Of a stretch of DNA of 7,556 nucleotides, positions 1 to 6,825 are shown piece by piece; within the stretch, counting starts at the first letter, position 1; every line of letters begins with the position of its first letter. This DNA is from a bacterium UBA3734. GTDB taxonomy: Bacteria > Bacteroidota > Bacteroidia > Bacteroidales > Bacteroidaceae. Below the pieces are notes generated by a model that saw only the letters and a program-made list of their open reading frames with translations, did no database searches and had not been told where the DNA came from. Location: positions 1-7,556 of the forward strand of contig DFHC01000001.1 in assembly GCA_002372575.1 (NCBI GenBank). The letters run 5' to 3'. The position numbers were made by a program, and so were the translations under genes.

Positions 1-2
1 AC

Positions 3-23
3 AAAAAGAATCATTCTTTTTTT
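3..23 (+). terminator. Probable terminator of an upstream gene
   Basis: An 8-bp A/T-rich stem (AAAAAGAA at 3-10, TTCTTTTT at 14-21) with a 3-nt loop ends in an unbroken run of seven T on the plus strand. This fits an intrinsic terminator for a gene ending left of the window, and the A-run on the other side means it could also act on the minus strand. The stem has little GC, so it may be weak, and low-complexity sequence can make such a hairpin by chance. Confidence 0.4.
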
Positions 24-36
24 ATGCCGAGATGCC

Positions 37-55
37 GTAACTTATCTAAAGTTAC
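37..55. other. Hairpin-forming inverted repeat upstream of glycerate kinase
   Basis: GTAACTT (37-43) and AAGTTAC (49-55) form a perfect 7-bp stem with a 5-nt loop. No T-run follows on the plus strand. It lies upstream of the predicted promoter, so it is not part of the glycerate kinase leader. The sequence from 31 to 41 (GATGCCGTAAC) recurs in inverted orientation in the terminator hairpin at 1334-1367. The hairpin may be the end of an upstream transcript or a protein site; its function is unknown. Confidence 0.35.
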
Positions 56-88
56 AATAAACCGAGCGCAGAACAAAAGAATTATGGG

Positions 89-125
89 TTTTGTATCATG
101 GTTTGAGAAAAAATATGTACCTTTG
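89..125 (+). promoter_or_regulatory. Bacteroidetes-type promoter of the glycerate kinase gene
   Basis: TACCTTTG at 118-125 matches the Bacteroidetes -7 consensus TAnnTTTG exactly. A TTTTG at 89-93 may serve as the -33 element, but its 24-bp spacing is longer than the roughly 20 bp expected. Transcription would start some 4-8 nt after the -7 element, practically at the first ATG (131), so the mRNA should have almost no leader. Confidence 0.65.
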
Positions 126-130
126 TCAAT

Positions 131-1213
131 ATGAAGATGATGAAGATTGTTTTGGCGATTGACTCGTTCAAAGGCTGTCTGACCTCCGCAGAGGCTAACA
201 GAGCGGCTGCAGAGGGAATTCTCAGTGCTTGCCCTGAGGCTGAGATTGTGCAGGTGCCTGTCAGTGATGGTGGTGAAGGCTTTTTAGAGGCTTTCCATGC
301 GGCTATAGGTGGTGAGATGACGGAGGTTGTGGTGAGGGATCCGCTGATGCGACCCGTCACTGCGAAATATCTGTTGCAGGGCGAGACGGCCGTGATAGAG
401 ATTGCTCAAGCCAGCGGTCTGACCTTGCTGACGAACGAAGAGCGGAATCCGATGGTGGCCACGAGTTATGGCACTGGCCAGTTGGTGGCCGACGCTGTCA
501 AAAACGGCGCAAGTCACGTCATTGTAGGACTGGGCGGAAGTGCCACCAGCGATGCCGGTATTGGAATGCTCCATGCGCTCATCGATGCCTTTGCCCGTGG
601 TGGACAGTGGGACGACATTCAAGAGCTGAAACGGGTTCGCTTCACCATTGCTTCCGACGTAAAGAATCCGCTGTATGGCGAACATGGTGCCGCCCACGTT
701 TTCGCACCACAAAAAGGAGCCACTCCCGAAATGGTGGCCAGACTCGATGAGCGAGCCAGGAAGTTTGCCGAAGTTTCAGCCACGCATTTCGGTTACGACC
801 GTTCGCAAATGCCTGGGGCAGGTGCTGCTGGCGGACTCGGCTATGCCTTCCTTGAATACCTTGGTGCAGCGTGTGAATCTGGCATACAGCTGTTGCTCAA
901 CACCATCAATTTCAGAGAGATGGTCAAGGATGCAGACCTCATCATCACGGGCGAGGGTGCCGCCGACCGTCAGACGCTGATGGGAAAATTGCCGATGGGC
1001 ATATTAGAGCAAGCCTCTGGCGTTCCTGTTGCGCTGATTGCGGGTCGAATCGCCGACAAGGACCAGCTGCTATCAGCAGGCTTCCATCACGTGGAAAGCA
1101 TCAATCCTCCAGACCTCCCCCTCGCTGAGGCCATGCGCAGGGAAGTGGCAGTCTGCAATATCAAGGCCATTGCCGGCCTTCTCGGCCGTAACTGTTATTA
1201 CATTACCAATTAA
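131..1213 (+). CDS. glxK: Glycerate kinase (GlxK/GarK family)
   Basis: Cytosolic kinase that phosphorylates D-glycerate with ATP (family products are 2- or 3-phosphoglycerate), feeding glycerate into lower glycolysis. The 360 residues cover the whole family fold. Family stretches are the N-terminal MKIVLAIDSFKG (residues 4-15), VSDGGEGF (45-52), the glycine-rich GLGGSATSDAGIGM (133-146), SDVKNPLYGEHGAAHVFAPQ (175-194) and ITGEGAADRQTLMGKLP (272-288). The last usually reads GEGRxDxQT, so an Ala replaces the common Arg. Three in-frame ATGs (131, 137, 140) crowd the start. The one at 140 gives the family-typical MKIV start, while 131 is the longest and coincides with the predicted transcript start. 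A 35-residue peptide gene follows after 10 nt. Family identity is secure; the product isomer is not readable from sequence. Confidence 0.93.
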   Translation: MKMMKIVLAIDSFKGCLTSAEANRAAAEGILSACPEAEIVQVPVSDGGEGFLEAFHAAIGGEMTEVVVRDPLMRPVTAKYLLQGETAVIEIAQASGLTLLTNEERNPMVATSYGTGQLVADAVKNGASHVIVGLGGSATSDAGIGMLHALIDAFARGGQWDDIQELKRVRFTIASDVKNPLYGEHGAAHVFAPQKGATPEMVARLDERARKFAEVSATHFGYDRSQMPGAGAAGGLGYAFLEYLGAACESGIQLLLNTINFREMVKDADLIITGEGAADRQTLMGKLPMGILEQASGVPVALIAGRIADKDQLLSAGFHHVESINPPDLPLAEAMRREVAVCNIKAIAGLLGRNCYYITN

Positions 1214-1223
1214 GCATATCGTT

Positions 1224-1331
1224 ATGGATACTAATTTGACTTTAGGAGGTATTTTTATCTCAGCGATAGGGGCTGCAATTTTGTGGTTTTTTGCTGTAAT
1301 CTTAGGCTTTGATGTTGGGTGGGGCTTTTAA
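1224..1331 (+). CDS. Small hydrophobic (single-TM) peptide, 35 aa
   Basis: A 35-codon ORF starts 10 nt after the glycerate kinase stop and ends 3 nt before the terminator hairpin. The predicted peptide has a short polar N-terminus (MDTNLTLGG), about 20 hydrophobic residues (roughly 10-29, rich in Ile, Phe, Ala and two adjacent aromatic runs) and the C-terminus FDVGWGF, so it would form one membrane helix. Placement suggests co-transcription with glxK. An AGGAGGT-like string (1243-1249) lies inside the ORF and so cannot be its ribosome site. I do not recognise a family. It fills the gap between kinase and terminator neatly, which favours a real gene, but a chance ORF of this size cannot be excluded. 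Confidence 0.5.
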   Translation: MDTNLTLGGIFISAIGAAILWFFAVILGFDVGWGF

Positions 1332-1333
1332 CA

Positions 1334-1367
1334 AAAGACGCCATAACTTTTGTGTTACGGCATCTTT
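1334..1367 (-). terminator. Intrinsic terminator between the tRNA-Leu and glxK transcripts
   Basis: A 14-bp stem (1334-1347 with 1354-1367) closes a 6-nt loop. In minus-strand RNA every position pairs, two of them as G-U wobbles, and the stem is followed by UGUU. In plus-strand RNA the same two positions are A-C mismatches. The hairpin therefore best fits termination of the minus-strand tRNA transcript, 33 nt beyond its 3' end. It could also stop the plus-strand glxK transcript, which has CTTGTTTTTG downstream. Confidence 0.7.
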
Positions 1368-1400
1368 CCTTGTTTTTGAGAACCTGGCAGTTGCTCTAAA

Positions 1401-1485
1401 TGGTACCCAGAGCCGGGATCGAACCGGCACGCCTTGCGGCATTGGTGTTTGAGACCAACGCGTCTACCAATTCCGCCATCTGGGC
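1401..1485 (-). tRNA. tRNA-Leu (anticodon CAA)
   Basis: Reading the minus strand from 1485, an 85-nt class II tRNA folds clearly. It has an acceptor arm GCCCAGA/TCTGGGT, a D arm with GGTAGACGC, an anticodon stem TTGGT/ACCAA around the loop CTCAAAC, a long variable arm with stem GCC/GGC, and a T arm with loop TTCGATC. The anticodon is CAA, reading UUG codons. A73 is the leucine discriminator and CCA (1403-1401) is encoded in the DNA. The first acceptor pair is G-U rather than G-C. A promoter lies upstream at 1533-1564 and a hairpin terminator 33 nt downstream, so this appears to be a single-tRNA transcription unit. Confidence 0.97.
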
Positions 1486-1532
1486 AGCGTCTTTCAGACA
1501 CGACAACGCCCTTATCGGGGCGGTTGCGAGTG

Positions 1533-1564
1533 CAAAGGTAAGCGATTTTTCCGAATCTGACAAA
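1533..1564 (-). promoter_or_regulatory. Promoter of tRNA-Leu
   Basis: On the minus strand TTTG (1564-1561) is followed after exactly 20 bp by TACCTTTG (1540-1533), matching the Bacteroidetes -33/-7 layout in both sequence and spacing. Transcription should begin near 1526-1529, giving a leader of about 40 nt before the mature tRNA 5' end at 1485. That leader holds a small GC hairpin (CGCCC/GGGCG around 1507-1522) that would be removed by RNase P processing. Confidence 0.75.
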
Positions 1565-1641
1565 CTTTTCGCAAAAAAAGTAATAAATTCGCCTCGATTC
1601 CGTTATTAAAATAGAGTGAAACATTGACAACTAACCTGCGC

Positions 1642-2742
1642 ATGGAAAATGACTTGATACCACTGGAAAATGCCTATTGCGTGATTCTGGCCGGCGGAAA
1701 AGGCCGACGGCTGTGGCCCTGCAGCCGCGAACGCTATCCGAAGCAGTTCATCGACTTCTTCGGCTCGGGACGAACGCTCTTGCAGCAGACTTACGACCGA
1801 CTTGCGCGCATCATTCCGCGCGAACATATCTTCATCAACACGAATCAGGACTATACTCACATCGTGCGCGAGCAACTGCCCGAGCTCGAAGAAGAGAACC
1901 TTCTGGCCGAGCCTATCCATCGCAACACGGCACCGAGCGTGGCGTGGGCCTGCCTGCGTATCCTCAGGCAGAATCCCGAGGCGAGCGTCATCGTTTCGCC
2001 TGCCGACTATGAGGTGCAAAACGAGCAGGTTTTTCGCGAGAATATGCTCGAGGGGCTGCGTTTCGTGGACAGCCACGACGGACTGCTGACGATGGGCATC
2101 AAACCGACGCGGCCAGAGCCCGGCTACGGCTATATCCAGCTCGGAAACCCGCTCGGCGACCACATTTTCGCCGTGCAGTCGTTCACGGAGAAGCCCGAGC
2201 GCGACTTCGCCCGGATGTTTGTGGATAGCGGCGAGTTTTATTGGAACACAGGCCTGTTTCTTTCGCGTGCGAAATTCCTGAAGCAGAGCCTCGAAAAGCT
2301 GTTGCCCGCCCTTTTCCATGAGGTGGAGGTGGCTGCCGTGGACTTGAGTCTGGAGAAACGAAACGAGCTGGTGAAGCAGTATTTTCCGCTGTTTCCGAAC
2401 CTTTCGCTCGAGCACAGCGTGTTGGAGCGTTCCGACGAGGTGTATGTGATGAAATGCGACTTCGGATGGGCCGACCTCGGCACGTGGCACAGTATCTACG
2501 AGGCGTATTCAAAAAGCGACGACGACAACGTGGTCATCAACAGCGACGTCATCACCGACGACAGCCGCAACAATATCATCAAGCTCTCCGACGGTCGTCT
2601 GGCCATTGTCAATGGTCTCGACGGTTACATCGTGGCTGAGCACGGCAACGTGTTGCTCATCTGCAGAAAGGAGGACTCCTCGGCCTTGATTCGCAAGTAT
2701 ATCAACGACGTGCAGATTGGGCGAGGGAGTGAGTTCGTCTGA
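1642..2742 (+). CDS. manC: Mannose-1-phosphate guanylyltransferase (GDP-mannose pyrophosphorylase)
   Basis: Cytosolic enzyme making GDP-mannose from mannose-1-phosphate and GTP, the precursor for mannosyl and, via GDP-fucose, fucosyl residues of surface glycans. The 366 residues form one nucleotidyltransferase domain plus a short C-terminal beta region, without the phosphomannose isomerase domain of long ManC proteins. Motifs: GGKGRRLWPCSRERYPKQF (18-36, GTP-binding loop), SPADY (119-123, often PADH), GYGYI (161-165), FTEKP (181-185), FYWNTGLF (199-206) and FGWADLGTW (274-282). The ATG at 1642 is chosen because the conserved sheet begins about 10 residues later; an in-frame TTG at 1624 would add six residues. 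No convincing promoter is visible (TAAATTCG at 1584-1591 is one base off the -7 consensus). It converges on the fucosidase operon and shares its terminator. Confidence 0.92.
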   Translation: MENDLIPLENAYCVILAGGKGRRLWPCSRERYPKQFIDFFGSGRTLLQQTYDRLARIIPREHIFINTNQDYTHIVREQLPELEEENLLAEPIHRNTAPSVAWACLRILRQNPEASVIVSPADYEVQNEQVFRENMLEGLRFVDSHDGLLTMGIKPTRPEPGYGYIQLGNPLGDHIFAVQSFTEKPERDFARMFVDSGEFYWNTGLFLSRAKFLKQSLEKLLPALFHEVEVAAVDLSLEKRNELVKQYFPLFPNLSLEHSVLERSDEVYVMKCDFGWADLGTWHSIYEAYSKSDDDNVVINSDVITDDSRNNIIKLSDGRLAIVNGLDGYIVAEHGNVLLICRKEDSSALIRKYINDVQIGRGSEFV

Positions 2743-2753
2743 AAAGGTGAAAA

Positions 2754-2787
2754 AAAAATCGTGAGGTCTTATGACTTCACGATTTTT
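2754..2787. terminator. Shared bidirectional terminator between convergent genes
   Basis: Two 15-nt arms (2754-2768 and 2773-2787) enclose a 4-nt loop. On the plus strand all positions pair, one as G-U, and TTTTTCTT ends the element, suiting manC. On the minus strand there is one A-C mismatch but a stronger run of eight U, suiting the 831-residue protein gene. The stop codon of that gene (2769-2771) sits in the loop, and its last five sense codons (KIVKS) form the first arm. Confidence 0.85.
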
Positions 2788-5264
2788 CTTCCGTTTACGA
2801 TGTAGATGCCTTTCGGCAGCTGTGTGTCGAGTTTGATTTTTCGTCCCTGCAGGTCATAGGCACCGCTCGGTTCCGTGGTGGCCTGTCCGGTGGAAACCTC
2901 TTCGATGCCGACTACGCCCGAACCCGTGAACACTGCTGTCAGCAGCACGTCGCCGTCGATGACTTCGGCGGGCAGCACGATGGTTCCCTCATACAGCTCG
3001 TCGCTCGAAAACGTAGTGGTCATCTGCTGTGGCACGCTGTGGACGACGATGGGATTGGCCTCGAGGTCGCCATGCTTCACTTGCAGTTTCTCGAACGTAT
3101 AGCCCTCGTTCGTCTCGACAACGACGTTCAGCGGACTGTTGTAGGGAATCGTTGCGGGAAGTGCGCCTCCTCCGACGGCTTTCAGCGAGCCGCCCTCAGC
3201 ATTTTCCACGCGCAGGCTCACTTCCGAGCCGCTATACACGCGCAGGCGAAAGTCGGCAATGCCACCGCCGTTGGAAACGATGTGGTTGGACGTGGTTACG
3301 TTGCCTGCGGGGTCGATTTCGTTCCAGTCGGCCTTGAAGCGGATGCGATAGAATCCGTCGGCAAGGTCAGGAATGGTGAACGCTGGCGGGTCGATCACGT
3401 TGCGTGCTGCCCCCGTGAGGTTCACTCCCTTGCTGTTGTAGCCATTCTGTCCGTTGGTGTTGTCGCCGCTCCAAAAGGAGAAGGTCATCACGTCGCTGTT
3501 CTCGCCGATGATGCCCGTGTTGGAGATGGTGCCGACGTCGAAAACGCCGTCCTGTCCCTTGTCGATATAGACGTAGCCGTGCATCCAGTTGCCCGTGTAG
3601 TTGAAAAGCGGCGTCACCTCCTCGCCGGGCGCAACGAGAAACGTCTGTGTCATGTCTTGGTGATACACCTTCTTGTCGTTGCTGATGAGAACGCTCTTGC
3701 CAGCCATCGTCACGGCGTCGAGATGGCGGTCGGTGCGGCTCAGCGTAGCATTTTCGTCGATGTTGAGGATGTAGTCGTAGGTGATTTCCGTGCCTTTCTC
3801 CACGAAAAGTCCCTCGAGCATGATGTCGCCATCGACCCACTCGGCAGGAATGGTGTAGCAGTCGTTTTCGTCGAAGTCTTTGCTATAGACGATTTCATCG
3901 ACATACTGCGGCGTGCCGTGGGAGAGGCTGTCGCCCGTGAGGTTGTAGCCGTGGCGGACGCGCACGCCGTTGTAGGCGAATCCGTTTTCGGGACGGAGCT
4001 TGATGGTGAAGGCTTGTCCGAAGGGCTTTTCGCCGGCAATCGAGGTGCCGTCGGTATTGAGGATTTCGCCGTTGCGGTTGTCTTCCATCACGCTCACGTT
4101 GTCGGCATGGACATTCAGGCGCACATCCACCACACCACCGCCGTCAGCCTGGATGGTGGTCGAGCCGGCAGGGTCGATTTCGTTCCAGTCAATCTTGAAG
4201 CGCATCCTGTAGAAACCAGTCGGTGTATTGGCAGGAATGGTAAAGTTGGGCATGTTGAGCGTATTGTTGTTGGAGAGCGACTGCCCGATGCTGTTCTTGT
4301 TCTCATAGGCAGAGTAGGAAACGATGTCGCTACCCGTGGCAGGCGTTCCGTCGCTGTTGATGTCGTACGAGAATTTGCCGTCTTTGCCGTAATCGACATA
4401 GAGGTATCCGCACATCCACGTGCCCTTGTAGCCGAAGGCTGGTTTCACGCTCTGGCCGGGCTTCACGGGGAAGGTGACGTCCATGCGGTCGCGATAGAGC
4501 GGGTCGGAAGTCGAGGGTGACGAGGTAATCGTCAGCGTTTTCACGTTCTGCAGGGCAATCGTGCGGATGCCGCGGTCGGTGCGCGTGGCCTTGGCGGTTT
4601 CCTTGTCGAAATTCGTGGGATATTCGCCATATTGCACCATGGGCGAACTGCTGTTGTTCACGATAATCTGGTCGATGTAGGCGATGAAGTCTTCCGTGCG
4701 GTCGTGGGGCGACTCACATTCGGGCACGAGCACGAGGCTGTGGATGTCCACACCGCTCACGCCCTTGATGGCAAACACGGCGTCGGTCCATTGGTTGGGC
4801 TTCACGCTCGTCAGGCTGATGGCCCAGAATTGCTCCACCTCGGGGCTTTGCGTGGCCCATTCCGGCTCGCGGTGCTTGCCGAGTCCCATCAGCATCACGC
4901 GTCCCTCGACGGGGCGATGTACCAGCACGTGGACATACTGCGTTTGGGGTTTCAGCGAGAAGGGCGTTTTCAGGTCAATGCGTGCACCGAACTGGTTCGA
5001 GCCGTAGCGCGAGCGTTGCACGGCCAGCACCTTCGCAGTTGGATTCGGAGCCTTGCCCAGAATTTCGTCCACCTCGGTATAGGGATTGTCGATGACGGCT
5101 GCGTTTCCTGGCAGCAAACCCTTACGGAACGGGGAGTTTTCCCACGCATCGTAAACGCCGACAGCGGCGTAGTCGTCCGTATCGAACGTCACTTCGGCCA
5201 CCTGTGCGTTCGCTGTCAGTGCGAAGCTGGCCGAGAAAAGGAACATAGAAAGTATCTTTTTCAT
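2769..5264 (-). CDS. Secreted modular protein with duplicated beta modules and sorting-like C-terminal tail
   Basis: 831 residues; no catalytic motif recognised. A Sec signal peptide (1-20, ending TANA before Gln21) is followed by a beta-rich, jelly-roll-like domain (about 22-205). Then comes a two-part unit repeated twice. Part A (about 228-388 and 510-678) starts at a TDR motif, has WMxGYxYxDxGxDGxF, and ends FYRxRFKxDWNEIDPAG followed by GGGxxDxRL. The IDxGxDG/DWN style resembles GEVED-type modules. Part B (about 389-490 and 680-780) resembles InlB/Bacteroidales beta repeats (GxxxNGVRVRHG; IPAEWVDGD). The tail (about 800-831: YDLQGRKI ... LPKGIYIVNGRKIVK) resembles type A Por/T9SS sorting domains. 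The start lies 21 nt after the fucosidase stop, so the two are probably one operon. Likely surface or exported, perhaps glycan-binding; function is inferred from context only. Confidence 0.8.
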   Translation of the reverse strand: MKKILSMFLFSASFALTANAQVAEVTFDTDDYAAVGVYDAWENSPFRKGLLPGNAAVIDNPYTEVDEILGKAPNPTAKVLAVQRSRYGSNQFGARIDLKTPFSLKPQTQYVHVLVHRPVEGRVMLMGLGKHREPEWATQSPEVEQFWAISLTSVKPNQWTDAVFAIKGVSGVDIHSLVLVPECESPHDRTEDFIAYIDQIIVNNSSSPMVQYGEYPTNFDKETAKATRTDRGIRTIALQNVKTLTITSSPSTSDPLYRDRMDVTFPVKPGQSVKPAFGYKGTWMCGYLYVDYGKDGKFSYDINSDGTPATGSDIVSYSAYENKNSIGQSLSNNNTLNMPNFTIPANTPTGFYRMRFKIDWNEIDPAGSTTIQADGGGVVDVRLNVHADNVSVMEDNRNGEILNTDGTSIAGEKPFGQAFTIKLRPENGFAYNGVRVRHGYNLTGDSLSHGTPQYVDEIVYSKDFDENDCYTIPAEWVDGDIMLEGLFVEKGTEITYDYILNIDENATLSRTDRHLDAVTMAGKSVLISNDKKVYHQDMTQTFLVAPGEEVTPLFNYTGNWMHGYVYIDKGQDGVFDVGTISNTGIIGENSDVMTFSFWSGDNTNGQNGYNSKGVNLTGAARNVIDPPAFTIPDLADGFYRIRFKADWNEIDPAGNVTTSNHIVSNGGGIADFRLRVYSGSEVSLRVENAEGGSLKAVGGGALPATIPYNSPLNVVVETNEGYTFEKLQVKHGDLEANPIVVHSVPQQMTTTFSSDELYEGTIVLPAEVIDGDVLLTAVFTGSGVVGIEEVSTGQATTEPSGAYDLQGRKIKLDTQLPKGIYIVNGRKIVKS

Positions 5265-5285
5265 TGCTTTGTCGGTTTTAGGGGG

Positions 5286-6779
5286 TTAGAAAACGCTCAG
5301 CGTATGCAGCAGCGGACAAGCGCGGCTGTCGGTAATCCTGATTCGCAGCCCGCGCACGTTGAATCCGTCGCCGTAGCTGTTCGACGTATTTCCGTTGAGA
5401 GGAACAATGCGCTTGTAGCCCACCGTGGTGGTCTGGATGCCTGTGGCACGCGGTGTCCACGTGGCACCGTCTTCGGTGGTTTCAATCGTGAAGCCCTTGA
5501 TGCGCTGTCCTTTGCGGATGAATTCTTGCAGCATGACGTAGCGCACGGTTTGTGGTGAGTTCCAAGTCAGGGTGATGGTGGCGGTTTTCTGTCCGTCGTT
5601 TGTGGCCCAATAGGTATTCTTGTCGCCGTCGATGAGGTTGTTTGCGTTGTAGGAGCCGCCCGTGCGTGTCTGTGAAACGCTCACCGTAGCCTTCTTGGCG
5701 AGGTCGTTGCCGAAGCGCGAGCGCAGTTTCTCGCCCAACTGGCAGAGCTGGACGCTGTCGCTGTTGGTGAGGCGACCCGACTTGTCGGGCGGGAAGTTCA
5801 GGATGAGCGTGGCATTGCGCCCCACGGTTTCGAGATACATCTTGAAGAGTTCTTCACTGCCTTTGGTCGCTTCGCCGTCGTGCCAGAACCATCCGGCGCT
5901 CGTGGCCTTGGCGTCGCTCTCGCTGGGGAACCATTTCCATTCGTTTTCGTTGCCGCTCAGGCCCGTTCCCATTGACCAAGTGGTCTCGTTCGTGTAGCCC
6001 GACTCCGTACCGCACCAGCGGGCCTCGCCGCCCAGTCCCCAGAGGATGATGTCGGGGCAGACGCGGTGTACGCTGTCGCGCAGGTTGGGAATGTCGTAAT
6101 AGTAGCTCTCGTCGATGTCGCGAGTACCGCCCTCTCCGCCATAATAGCCGTCGCCGCCGCGGGCACCGTCGAACCACATTTCAAACTGGTCGGTGCCGTA
6201 TTCCGAAAGCTCGAAGCACTGGCGCAGGAAAACGTCGGTCACGTACTTGTCGGTGCCGTAATAGGCGCTGTTTCTGTCCCACGGCGACACGTAGAAACCG
6301 TATTTCATGCCCAGTTTCTTGGCTGCTGTGGCAAAGTCGCGCGGAATGTTCGTTTCCTTTGCAAACTTGTTCGACGAGTTCTGGCAGTGGTGATCGGTGG
6401 TCTTCGTCGGCCACAGGCAAAAACCGTCGTGGTGTTTCACCACGGCGATGCCGCCTTTCATCTCGGCCTTTTTGCAAAGGCGCAGCCACTGCTCGGGGTC
6501 GGGCTTGCGCGTCGGCGCGAAGGTGTTCACGCTTTCGTTGCCGAATCCCCACTCTTTGTTGGTGTAGGTGTTCATACCGTAGTGGAAGAAGGCGTAGAAC
6601 TCCGTTTCTTGCCACTTCATCTGCCGCTCAGAAGGTACGGGAAACACTTCCTTCGGCTCGTTGGTTGGGTTGGGCAGTGTTTGCTGTTGCAGCGTAAAAC
6701 CGCCCTGCGCCCATGCTCCCGTCGTCATTCCCGACAGGAGCACGAGGAAAGTCATTAAGATTTTCTTTCGTAGCATCAT
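5286..6779 (-). CDS. Secreted alpha-L-fucosidase, GH29, with C-terminal discoidin/CBM32-like domain
   Basis: Retaining exo-glycosidase removing terminal L-fucose from glycans, exported by a Sec signal peptide (MMLRKKILM..., cleavage likely after GAWA, residue 24). In this 497-residue reading the GH29 barrel spans about 40-355: HYGMNTYTNKEWGFG (66-80), VKHHDGFCLWP (114-124), YVSPWDRN (163-170) and MWFDGA (201-206). Asp204 there is the expected nucleophile. Glu259 (GTESG) is a candidate acid/base by position only. The TYTNKEWGFG and SPWDRN pattern resembles subfamily B enzymes (alpha-1,3/1,4 linkages), which is an inference. Residues about 365-497 form an F5/8 type C domain (NLIDGDKNTYWAT; RIRITDSRACPLLHTLSVF). 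Frames stay open to an ATG at 6839, but the -7 element at 6818-6825 argues for a start at 6791, 6779 or 6776. The only downstream operon partner seen is the 831-residue protein. Confidence 0.92.
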   Translation of the reverse strand: MMLRKKILMTFLVLLSGMTTGAWAQGGFTLQQQTLPNPTNEPKEVFPVPSERQMKWQETEFYAFFHYGMNTYTNKEWGFGNESVNTFAPTRKPDPEQWLRLCKKAEMKGGIAVVKHHDGFCLWPTKTTDHHCQNSSNKFAKETNIPRDFATAAKKLGMKYGFYVSPWDRNSAYYGTDKYVTDVFLRQCFELSEYGTDQFEMWFDGARGGDGYYGGEGGTRDIDESYYYDIPNLRDSVHRVCPDIILWGLGGEARWCGTESGYTNETTWSMGTGLSGNENEWKWFPSESDAKATSAGWFWHDGEATKGSEELFKMYLETVGRNATLILNFPPDKSGRLTNSDSVQLCQLGEKLRSRFGNDLAKKATVSVSQTRTGGSYNANNLIDGDKNTYWATNDGQKTATITLTWNSPQTVRYVMLQEFIRKGQRIKGFTIETTEDGATWTPRATGIQTTTVGYKRIVPLNGNTSNSYGDGFNVRGLRIRITDSRACPLLHTLSVF

Positions 6780-6817
6780 ATTGATAATCATTAAAAATGT
6801 GTGAACACAAATATCGA

Positions 6818-6825
6818 CAAAGTTA
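6818..6825 (-). promoter_or_regulatory. -7 promoter element of the fucosidase operon
   Basis: On the minus strand TAACTTTG (6825-6818) matches TAnnTTTG. No TTTG is found at the usual distance upstream; the nearest (6840-6837) is only 11 bp away. The predicted transcript start (about 6810-6814) lies downstream of the ATG at 6839, so it excludes that start and leaves a 20-35 nt leader before 6791 or 6779. Confidence 0.6.

Noticed and set aside
1400..1609. Plus-strand frame of 69 codons starting MVPRAGIEPARL
   Set aside because: It is the well-known false translation of the complement of a tRNA gene; the tRNA-Leu fold accounts for this DNA fully.
1355..1630. Minus-strand frame of 91 codons across the tRNA
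   Set aside because: It covers the tRNA-Leu gene, its promoter and its terminator; the peptide has no protein character.
1606..2490. 294-codon frame antisense to manC
   Set aside because: manC carries complete nucleotidyltransferase motifs on the other strand, so this frame is an antisense shadow.
1621..2742. Functional GDP-fucose operon linking manC with the fucosidase
   Set aside because: The genes converge on a common terminator and no gmd or fcl gene is present, so there is no evidence of shared expression or pathway beyond proximity.
3039..4520. 493-codon open frame antisense to the large secreted protein
   Set aside because: It is long only because the third-position GC bias of the real gene removes antisense stops. 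The peptide is rich in Val, Ala, His and Asp with no domain pattern, whereas the sense frame has a signal peptide and clear repeats.
4632..5558. 308-codon plus-strand frame across the junction of the two operon genes
   Set aside because: It is antisense to two well-supported coding genes and their 21-nt junction, has no recognisable motif and shows shadow-type composition.
6066..6758. 230-codon frame antisense to the fucosidase
   Set aside because: It overlaps the conserved GH29 core and has no family motif; it is a compositional shadow.
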